Assembly: GCF_001424305.1 (NCBI RefSeq)
Contig: NZ_LMPD01000006.1
Span: forward strand, 130,490 to 194,489
From: Pedobacter sp. Leaf176
GTDB taxonomy: Bacteria > Bacteroidota > Bacteroidia > Sphingobacteriales > Sphingobacteriaceae
Direction: 5' to 3'
DNA length: 64,000 nt
Positions 54,488 to 61,916 of the stretch are shown in pieces; within the stretch, counting starts at the first letter, position 1, and every line of letters starts with the position of its first letter. The notes beneath the pieces were generated by a model. That model was given only the letters and a program-made list of their open reading frames with translations, was not told where the DNA came from and did no database searches. The translations under genes and the position numbers were made by a program.

Positions 54488-57076
54488 TTAATTTTCCTCT
54501 TCCTTATCGTCGCTCGATTCATCCTCTGTTTCTGCATCGTCAGATTCGGCAGCTGGGTCGGCTTCTAATTCCTCTCCATCAACTACAACACTTTCCAAAT
54601 CTACAGTTTCTACCTCATCTTCTTCGTGATCTATTTTCGTTACAGATGCAATTTCATCATCGCCCTTTAAAGAAATCAAACGTACACCTTGCGTTGCACG
54701 ACCCATTACCCTTAAAGCAGATACTGGAATTCTTATTACGATGCCAGAACGATTAATAATCATTAAATCTTCGCTATCAGTAACGTCTTTAATTGAAACT
54801 AATTGTCCGGTTTTCTCTGTAACATTTATAGTTTTAACACCCTTACCACCTCGGTTTGTTACACGATAGTCTTCAATATCGGTACGCTTTCCATATCCTT
54901 TTTCTGATACTACTAACACGGTAACCTCAGGATTGTTTACAGCAATCATGCCAACAACTTCATCTTTGTCATGTGCAAGACGAACACCGCGCACGCCGGT
55001 TGCCGTTCTTCCCATCGGACGAACTGTATTTTCGTTAAAACGAATTGCCCTTCCTGAACGTAAAGCCATTACAATTTCACTTTGTCCGTTGGTTAAGCAG
55101 GCTTCAAGAAGTACATCACCCTCATTAATGTTAATTGCATTGATACCGTTAACCCTTGGACGAGAATAAGCTTCAAGAGAAGTTTTCTTAATTGTACCTT
55201 GTTTGGTACACATTATGATGAAGTTGTTCTCTAAATATTCTTGATCTTTAAGATTCTTAACTTTGATGTAAGCCTTAATTTTTTCCTCTTTAGGGATATT
55301 GATAATGTTCTGAATTGCCCTTCCTTTACTGGTTCGCGTTCCCTCAGGGATTTCGTAAACCCTAAGCCAGAAACATCTTCCGGCTTCGGTGAAGAACAGC
55401 ATGTAATTGTGGTTGGTTGCAACCAGCATATGCTCAATAAAATCTTCATTTCTGGAGTTACTTCCTTTCGATCCCTTTCCGCCTCTGCCCTGTGCCCTGA
55501 ATTCCGTTGCAGGGGTTCTTTTTACATAACCTTCATGTGAAATGGTGATTACAACTTCTTCATCGTCTATGAAATCTTCCATACTCATGTCTTCAGCAGA
55601 GTGGACAATCGTCGTTTTACGCTCATCTCCGAATTTCTGCTTAACCTCTTCCAGCTCATCTTTGATAATCTGCATGCGCAAACCTTCATCAGCTAAAATA
55701 GATTTTAAATAGTCGATGGTTTTCATCAATTCAGCATATTCTTCTTTAATCTTATCACGCTCTAGTCCTGTCAAACGACGAAGCGTCATATCCAGAATTG
55801 CACGTGCCTGAATATCGCTTAAACCGAATTTTTCCATCAAACCAACACGGGCTTCTTCCGGGGTTTCTGAGGCACGGATTAACTTAATTACCTCATCTAA
55901 GTGATCTAAAGCAATTAAATATCCTTCTAATATATGAGCACGTTTTTCAGCTTCCGCCAATTCATATTTTGTACGGCGAATAACAACATCGTGACGGTGG
56001 TCTACGAAATGTACAATCAAATCCTTAAGATTTAACATTTGCGGACGACCTTTTACCAATGCAATATTATTTACACTGAAAGACGTTTGTAACGCAGTAT
56101 ACTTATATAGGTTGTTTAAAACGATAGATGCATTTGCATCACGTTTGATTTCGTAAACGATACGAATGCCATCTTTATTCGATTCATCTTTGATATTTGA
56201 GATGCCTTCCAGTTTTTTCTCACCAACCAATTCAGCTGTACGCTCAATCATCTGGGCTTTATTAACCTGATAAGGAATTTCAGTTACAATAATTACTTCT
56301 CGGTCCTTTAAGTTTTCAATTTCAGCCTTAGCACGCATTACGATACGCCCGCGCCCCGTCTCAAAAGCTTCTTTTACACCTGTATAACCATAAATAATAC
56401 CACCTGTAGGAAAATCCGGAGCTTTTACAAACTTCATTAATTCCTCAATGGTAATGTCACGATTATCAATGTAATTTACAATACCGTCAATACATTCAGT
56501 TAAGTTATGTGGCGCCATGTTAGTTGCCATACCCACTGCGATACCAGATGAACCATTTACTAAAAGGTTGGGAATTTTTGCGGGTAAAACTGTTGGCTCC
56601 TGTAAGGTATCATCAAAGTTTAACTGAAAATCTACTGTATCTTTATTGATATCAGCAAGCATTTCTTCGGCAATTTTTGAAAAGCGTGCTTCTGTATAAC
56701 GCATCGCAGCAGGTGAGTCACCATCGATGTGTCCAAAGTTTCCCTGGCCATCAACCATGGGATAACGCAAACTCCAATCCTGAGCCATACGAACCATGGT
56801 GAAATATACTGATGCATCACCGTGAGGGTGATATTTACCTAAAACCTCACCCACAATACGGGCGGATTTTTTATGTGGTTTATTACTTGTTACGCCAAGA
56901 TCGAGCATTCCGTATAAAACCCGGCGGTGAACGGGTTTTAATCCATCGCGTACATCAGGCAAAGCCCTTGATACAATTACCGACATTGAATAGTCAATGT
57001 AGGCCGATTTCATCTGCTCCTCTATGTTAATCTGGATGATTTTGTCGTTTTGTTGATTTTCTAAATCTTCTGCCAT
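54488..57076 (-). CDS. gyrA: DNA gyrase subunit A
   Basis: An 862-residue type II topoisomerase subunit. The catalytic tyrosine is Tyr127 in AAMRYTEARF. The quinolone pocket reads GKYHPHGDASVYFTMVRMAQ, so the E. coli Ser83 position is Ala88 and the Asp87 position is Phe92. The C-terminal beta-pinwheel contains the GyrA box QGRGGKG, which separates gyrase from ParC. The tail after about residue 815 is very acidic (Glu/Asp-rich), as in many GyrA proteins. An -7 type promoter lies upstream. Two TPR genes follow. Confidence 0.97.
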   Translation of the reverse strand: MAEDLENQQNDKIIQINIEEQMKSAYIDYSMSVIVSRALPDVRDGLKPVHRRVLYGMLDLGVTSNKPHKKSARIVGEVLGKYHPHGDASVYFTMVRMAQDWSLRYPMVDGQGNFGHIDGDSPAAMRYTEARFSKIAEEMLADINKDTVDFQLNFDDTLQEPTVLPAKIPNLLVNGSSGIAVGMATNMAPHNLTECIDGIVNYIDNRDITIEELMKFVKAPDFPTGGIIYGYTGVKEAFETGRGRIVMRAKAEIENLKDREVIIVTEIPYQVNKAQMIERTAELVGEKKLEGISNIKDESNKDGIRIVYEIKRDANASIVLNNLYKYTALQTSFSVNNIALVKGRPQMLNLKDLIVHFVDHRHDVVIRRTKYELAEAEKRAHILEGYLIALDHLDEVIKLIRASETPEEARVGLMEKFGLSDIQARAILDMTLRRLTGLERDKIKEEYAELMKTIDYLKSILADEGLRMQIIKDELEEVKQKFGDERKTTIVHSAEDMSMEDFIDDEEVVITISHEGYVKRTPATEFRAQGRGGKGSKGSNSRNEDFIEHMLVATNHNYMLFFTEAGRCFWLRVYEIPEGTRTSKGRAIQNIINIPKEEKIKAYIKVKNLKDQEYLENNFIIMCTKQGTIKKTSLEAYSRPRVNGINAININEGDVLLEACLTNGQSEIVMALRSGRAIRFNENTVRPMGRTATGVRGVRLAHDKDEVVGMIAVNNPEVTVLVVSEKGYGKRTDIEDYRVTNRGGKGVKTINVTEKTGQLVSIKDVTDSEDLMIINRSGIVIRIPVSALRVMGRATQGVRLISLKGDDEIASVTKIDHEEDEVETVDLESVVVDGEELEADPAAESDDAETEDESSDDKEEEN

Positions 57077-57140
57077 AAATTATTATTCTCGTTATTAAAA
57101 CGATATTTAAAAGGGTATGATTATAACCTTGCGAATTTAG

Positions 57141-57148
57141 CAAATTTA
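57141..57148 (-). promoter_or_regulatory. Candidate -7 element for gyrA
   Basis: On the minus strand the bases read TAAATTTG, matching TAnnTTTG, 65 bp before the gyrA start. No clear -33 element was found. Confidence 0.35.
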
Positions 57149-57363
57149 TGCCGAAATAAGGCATTGTGGAAAAGTTTGGCCTTTACTTATGGTTTCTGGT
57201 ATCCCATTTTTTTTACATGCTTAAACACCTTTTAATGAATTTTTATGCAAGCAGAATTTCAATTGTTATTATCAATAGACGTAAACAATTATCGTTACTG
57301 AAAAATTAAATTGTAAATGACTACTTCAAGGTTTGTGTTAAATTATAATCTAACTTAAAATTC

Positions 57364-57371
57364 TATTTTTG
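57364..57371 (+). promoter_or_regulatory. Candidate -7 element for the Tet-like MFS gene
   Basis: TATTTTTG matches TAnnTTTG and lies 16 bp before ATG 57388, so the leader would be very short. No clear -33 element was found. Confidence 0.35.
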
Positions 57372-57387
57372 TTGTAAATCCAAATAT

Positions 57388-58599
57388 ATGGCAAAGCAAA
57401 AACAATCGGCAATGATTTTTATTATGATTACGTTGTTGATCGATTGTACTGGTTTCGGAATCATCATCCCTGTTTTACCCGATTTAATTAAAGAATTTAC
57501 CGGAGGCGATAACAGTGTTGCTGCAGATTATGGTGGCTATTTAATGGTGGCTTTCGCTTTACCTCAATTTATATTTTCTCCAATTCTGGGCGGTTTAAGT
57601 GATAAATATGGCAGGCGTCCTATTTTACTATTTTCACTATTCGGTTTAGGCATGGATTATCTGTTTTTATCTTTTGCGCCTTCCATTTTCTGGTTTTTTA
57701 TTGGAAGAATTATAGCGGGTGTTTCTGGTGCGAGTTTCACAACAGGTATGGCCTACATTGCTGATGTATCAACGCCAGAAAAAAAAGCCCAGAACTTCGG
57801 ATTGGTTGGTGCCGCTTTTGGGTTGGGTTTTATATTAGGGTCGGTTGGTGGAGGCTTATTAAGCCATTTCGGATTACGAGTGCCTTTTATGGTTGCCGCT
57901 GGTCTGTCGCTGATTAATTGGCTGTATGGCTATTTTATATTACCTGAATCACTATCAAAGGCCCAACGGCGGGATTTCTCATGGAAACGCGCGAACCCTA
58001 TTGGCGCTTTTGTAAACGCCACTAAATATCCTGCCATCTTAGGCTTGCTGGTAACGCTGCTACTTTTATATGTTGCAAGTCATTCGGTACAATCAAACTG
58101 GTCATACTATGTAATTGAAAAATTTCAATGGGACCCGACTATGATTGGTTATTCACTGGCCGTTGTTGGTATAACAGTTGCAATTGTGCAAGGTGGGCTG
58201 ATTCGGGTAATCATTCCTAAGATTGGTAATAGAAAAGCCATCTACCTGGGATTGACGCTTTACGTTATTGGTTTTATATGTTTTGCTTTTGCAGCCAACG
58301 GTTTAATGATGATGTTATTTATCATTCCTTATTGCCTGGCTGGAATTGGCGGACCAGCCATGCAAAGCATTATTTCCAATCAGGTGCCAGAGAACGCGCA
58401 GGGCGAAATTCAGGGTATAACGACAAGTTTACAAAGTTTAGCTGCTATTATTGGGCCTTTTTCGGCCAGCCACATCTTTGCTTACTTTATTCGTGAAGGT
58501 ACTCCCTATTATTTTCCCGGAGCACCGTTTATTTTGAGTGCTTTTTTAACTTTGATAGGTTTGTTCATTGCAGTTAAGTCACTTAGAAAATACCATTAA
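57388..58599 (+). CDS. MFS transporter, TCR/Tet family
   Basis: A 403-residue protein with 12 helices. LLIDCTGFGIIIPVLPDLI in helix 1 and GGLSDKYGRRPILLFSLFGL in the 2-3 loop are those of the TCR/Tet group (motif A GxLSDRxGRR). ISDFS-type loops are replaced by FWFFIGRIIAGVSGASFTTG and AYIADVSTPEKKAQNFGLVG, the Tet motif C region. It could export tetracycline or another compound, but this family is large and the context does not help. It overlaps the stop of the convergent PhoH gene by 4 bp. Confidence 0.85.
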   Translation: MAKQKQSAMIFIMITLLIDCTGFGIIIPVLPDLIKEFTGGDNSVAADYGGYLMVAFALPQFIFSPILGGLSDKYGRRPILLFSLFGLGMDYLFLSFAPSIFWFFIGRIIAGVSGASFTTGMAYIADVSTPEKKAQNFGLVGAAFGLGFILGSVGGGLLSHFGLRVPFMVAAGLSLINWLYGYFILPESLSKAQRRDFSWKRANPIGAFVNATKYPAILGLLVTLLLLYVASHSVQSNWSYYVIEKFQWDPTMIGYSLAVVGITVAIVQGGLIRVIIPKIGNRKAIYLGLTLYVIGFICFAFAANGLMMMLFIIPYCLAGIGGPAMQSIISNQVPENAQGEIQGITTSLQSLAAIIGPFSASHIFAYFIREGTPYYFPGAPFILSAFLTLIGLFIAVKSLRKYH

Positions 58600-59948
58600 A
58601 GAAAAGCATTAGCCAGGTTAGCCAGCTCGCTTCTTTCACCTTTTTGTAAAGTGATGTGTGCATAAAGTGGGTGATTTTTAGCATGGGCTATCAGATAAGA
58701 TAAGCCGTTGCTTTCGGAATCCAAATATGGGGTGTCAATTTGATGGATATCACCTGTAAACACAATTTTTGTATGCTCTCCTGCCCTGGATATGATGGTC
58801 TTTACCTCATGAGGTGTAAGATTTTGTGCTTCATCAATAATGAAGAAAATTTTCGTCAGCGTTCTACCGCGTATAAATGCTAAAGGTGCAATGGCTATTT
58901 TTTCGGTGGTAATTAACTCATCGATTTTTGCTGACATTTTATTGTCTCCGATAAACTGTTCTTTAATAAAACGAAGGTTATCCCAAATAGGTGCCATAAA
59001 TGGGTCGGTTTTTGATTTTGCATCCCCTGGCAGAAATCCGATATCTTTATTACTTAATGAAACTATGGGCCGGGTAATGTATATCTGCCTGAAATCTCTT
59101 CTTTGCTCCAGTGCACTTGCTAATGCCAAAAGTGTCTTTCCTGTTCCCGCATTACCTTGTATGCTCACCAATTTAACAGCAGGATTTAAGAGCGCATTAA
59201 TAGCAAATGCCTGTTCAATGTTTTTAGGCTTTATTTTGAAAATTGCCTCTGTTGAAACAGAAGAAATTGTTTTTAAGCTGTGATTATAAAATACATTTGC
59301 AGTCTTTCGCTTATTCCTCAATATAAAAAAATGGTTACCTTCTTTTGCCGGAAGATTAAGATTTTCAACATCCAAAAATTTTTCTTTCTTAACAGCATCA
59401 ATAATGGTTTCTGAAAAATTTTGGATCTCGGTTTTACCTGCATAAAGCGCTTCTACATTTTTTATTTTTCCCGTTTCATAATCTTCTGCGTTTAAATTAA
59501 GTGCTTTAGCTTTTAAGCGGAGACAAATATCCTTTGATACCAGTACGATTTTTTTATCGGGATTATCTTCCTTTAAACTTAAAGCTGCATTTAATATCTT
59601 ATGGTCGGTTTTACCTTTTCCATATATTTCTTCGGCATCTGTTTTTAACGACCCTTCGTTCAAAACAACTTTAAATTTACCGGAATTTGGCGGCGTTAGC
59701 GCAATCCAATCACTTACTAATCTATGCTGTGAGGCCAAATCAATTAACCTGATAAAACTTCTGGCTTCAAAATTCCTGGTTTCATTTCCGCTTTTAAAAT
59801 TATCCAGCTCTTCCAGTACCTGGATTGGAATGGCTACGTCGTGCTCATGGAAGTTATTAATCGCATCATGGTCATATAGAATAACGGAAGTATCTAAAAC
59901 AAAAATCTTTTTTGGTGGATTTGAGACTGATTTACCTTTTTTAGCCAT
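58596..59948 (-). CDS. PIN-domain/PhoH-like ATPase fusion (YlaK/PhoH2 type)
   Basis: A 450-residue protein. The N-terminal PIN nuclease domain has FVLDTSVILYDHDAI with Asp17-like acidic residues and later IVLVSKDICLRLKA. The C-terminal PhoH domain has Walker A GNAGTGKTLLALA and Walker B FFIIDEAQNLTPHEVKT, followed by VFTGDIHQIDTPY. Members couple an ATPase/RNA helicase motor to ribonuclease activity. No VapB-like antitoxin is adjacent, so a housekeeping RNA role is more likely than toxin-antitoxin. Confidence 0.93.
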   Translation of the reverse strand: MAKKGKSVSNPPKKIFVLDTSVILYDHDAINNFHEHDVAIPIQVLEELDNFKSGNETRNFEARSFIRLIDLASQHRLVSDWIALTPPNSGKFKVVLNEGSLKTDAEEIYGKGKTDHKILNAALSLKEDNPDKKIVLVSKDICLRLKAKALNLNAEDYETGKIKNVEALYAGKTEIQNFSETIIDAVKKEKFLDVENLNLPAKEGNHFFILRNKRKTANVFYNHSLKTISSVSTEAIFKIKPKNIEQAFAINALLNPAVKLVSIQGNAGTGKTLLALASALEQRRDFRQIYITRPIVSLSNKDIGFLPGDAKSKTDPFMAPIWDNLRFIKEQFIGDNKMSAKIDELITTEKIAIAPLAFIRGRTLTKIFFIIDEAQNLTPHEVKTIISRAGEHTKIVFTGDIHQIDTPYLDSESNGLSYLIAHAKNHPLYAHITLQKGERSELANLANAFL

Positions 59949-60017
59949 TCTGTAAATTTAAGATATCTTTAGTAAATCACCATCTTAAAATTTCTACCGC
60001 TAAACTAAGAGAATTTA

Positions 60018-60715
60018 TTTTTATCTTTCTGTGTAGATCAGCGTTTTATGCGGGAGATTAATAGCGAATAGCAGATAAACAGATTCTCCCGCTGCATTCA
60101 CAGAATACGCAGACATTCTATTTTTCTGTTTCTGCGTAGATCAGCGTTTATGCGGGAGATTAATAGCGAATAGCAGATAAAAAGATTCTCCCACTGAACT
60201 CACAGAATACGCAGATATTCTATTTTTCTGTTTCTGCGTAGATCAGCGTTTATGCGGGAGATTAATAGCGAATAGCAGATAAAAAGATTCTCCCACTGAA
60301 CTCACAGAATACGCAGATATTCTATTTTCAATTTTTCTGCGTAGATCGGCGTTTTCAGCGGGAGATTAATAGCGAATAGCAGATAAAAAGATTCTCCCGC
60401 TGCATTCACAGAATACGCAGACATTCTATTTTCAATTTTTCTGCGTAGATCGGCGTTTTCAGCGGGAGATTAATAGCGAATAGCAGATAAAAAATTTTAC
60501 TGCTGAACTCACAGAATACGCAGATATTCTATTTTTCTGTTTCAGCGTAGATCAGCGTTTATGCGGGAGATTAATAGCGAATAGCAGATAAAAAGATTCT
60601 CCCACTGAACTCACAGAATACGCAGATATTCTATTTTTCTGTTTCTGCGTAGATCAGCGTTTTCTGCGGGAGATTAATAGCGAATACCAGATAAAAATTT
60701 TACTGCTGATTACAA
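60018..60715. repeat. Tandem repeat, seven copies of a ~102-bp unit
   Basis: The anchor GGGAGATTAATAGCGAATA occurs at 60052, 60154, 60256, 60360, 60464, 60565 and 60668, giving spacings of 101 to 104 bp. Copies 2 and 3 are almost identical. Copies 4 and 5 share an insertion (TTCAATTTTT). Copy 7 is truncated. Within a unit TCTGCGTA and TACGCAGA form an outer stem, and GCGGGAGA with TTCTCCCGC an inner one, so each unit can fold into a nested hairpin. No spacers are present and there is no coding frame. Confidence 0.9.
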
Positions 60716-60804
60716 GTTTGCGAAGTCTTTGGATAACTTTATATCCATTTATGAATAAATAATTATAATCAGCGAGAACACGAAAATACCTGTTGTTGAA
60801 ACAA

Positions 60805-61184
60805 TTAAAACCCATTTACTTTTCTCACAATTGCAGTTGAAATATCTGAACAATTAAAATTAACCAATAAACCTAACTTTAAATCCGATAATCTCAAATA
60901 TGTAAGTACCTGTTTATGGTGGACAGGCAAGAGATGCTCTACCGATTTGGTTTCTATCAGCACTAAATTTTCTATCAATAAATCTAGTCTGTAGCCAGTA
61001 TCAAAAATAATCCCATCATAAATTACCGGTAAGAAAACTTCTGATTGAACTTTCAAGCCCTCTTCTCTTAGGACGTGCAAAAGAGCCGCATGATATGCTG
61101 ATTCTAAAAGACCCGGTCCGAGCGCTTTATAAACGCTAAAAAAATATATCCTCTTACGAGATAAGAAATTTGATTTTCATCCAT
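60805..61184 (-). pseudogene. GxxExxY-family protein, frameshifted in a homopolymer
   Basis: The C-terminal part is open from 61080 to 60805 (91 residues) and contains GLKVQSEVFLPVIYDGIIF, DTGYRLDLLIEN and LLPVHHKQVLTYLRLSDLKL, which fit the GxxExxY family. Upstream, ATG 61184 begins MDENQISYLVRGYIF, and in another frame the hallmark VYKALGPGLLESAYHAA is present. Adding one base to the seven-base A run at 61138-61144 joins the frames. It may be a real inactivation or a homopolymer sequencing error. The family has no settled function. Confidence 0.75.
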
Positions 61185-61244
61185 AAAACTTGAATTAATT
61201 GTTTGGGATGAAAAAAATAAGGCTGATCTAATATAACAAAACAA

Positions 61245-61284
61245 AAACGGGGTCCTTCTTCTTTCGATTCAGTTCCCCGTTTTT
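61245..61284. terminator. Terminator-like hairpin beside the decayed gene
   Basis: AAAACGGGG and CCCCGTTTT form a 9-bp stem with a 22-base loop and T-rich end. It overlaps the tail of the degraded reading frame at 61269. Confidence 0.4.
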
Positions 61285-61590
61285 CCCTTGATAACAACCG
61301 TAGTCGTTAAACAGGCATCTAATAAATCTGTAATTTGAATTTCTTCGTCTTTACTTAGCCTTGCGACTTTTGTAACCCGTTTAGATTCATTTCCGATAGC
61401 AATGTTCCGTAAAACAATACTATTTTCAATAATGTCTGTTAAGTCTTTTGATTTTCTGATGTTTCATCTTTCGATCGCTACATTCATATTCTTTAATTGG
61501 TTTAACCCGTTCAAGAAATAATCAAATCCTTTTAAAGATAATTCGAAATAATCCCTTTTCAGTTCAGTATTTCTTTTGAATTTTCTATCA
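61269..61590 (-). pseudogene. Decayed gene of unknown family
   Basis: The minus strand reads as protein-like sequence (KRDYFELSLKGFDYF, then NGLNQLKNMNVAIER, a TGA at 61464-61466, then NIRKSKDLTDIIENS and IGNESKRVTKVARLS) and ends KGKTGN at 61269. It has no ATG and is interrupted, and upstream it is shifted and lost. I do not recognise the family. It sits just upstream of the broken GxxExxY gene, so this stretch looks like a decaying patch. Confidence 0.45.
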
Positions 61591-61645
61591 GACTTTCAAA
61601 TTACTCCGTATTTGATATAAACTAATATACGGCATAAACACGGCG

Positions 61646-61678
61646 GTGTCAATAAAAATTAAAAATTTTTATTGACAC
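61646..61678. repeat. Perfect palindrome, 15-bp arms, 3-base loop
   Basis: GTGTCAATAAAAATT (61646-61660) and AATTTTTATTGACAC (61664-61678) are perfect inverted copies around AAA. It lies in gene-free DNA 240 bp before the second FUSC gene. It could be an operator, a terminator or the remnant end of a mobile element. Confidence 0.7.
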
Positions 61679-61916
61679 ATTTATCCACCTGAAAATCAAG
61701 GTTTTTAACATTTATTTTATCTAGAAATTACTTTTCCAATAGCCTATAGCATCTTTAGAGATGTTATTAACATTTTTAGGTATCTTACTTATAAACAATT
61801 ACTTGCGCTTAAATGTAAGATGATTCTTTTATTTTCGCCTTAAAAGCATAGCTTTCTAAGAAAAGTTAGATAAAAACGTTCAACAAAAACCTGCTTATTA
61901 TGTTATTTTTGTAAGT

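Noticed and set aside
58596..59948. PIN-domain toxin of a toxin-antitoxin pair
   Set aside because: The PIN domain is fused to a full PhoH ATPase, and no antitoxin gene is adjacent.
60018..60715. CRISPR array
   Set aside because: The ~102-bp units are contiguous with no unique spacers, and no cas gene is present.
61464..61466. TGA as a selenocysteine codon
   Set aside because: No SECIS-like hairpin or start codon is seen, and the frame is damaged further upstream.
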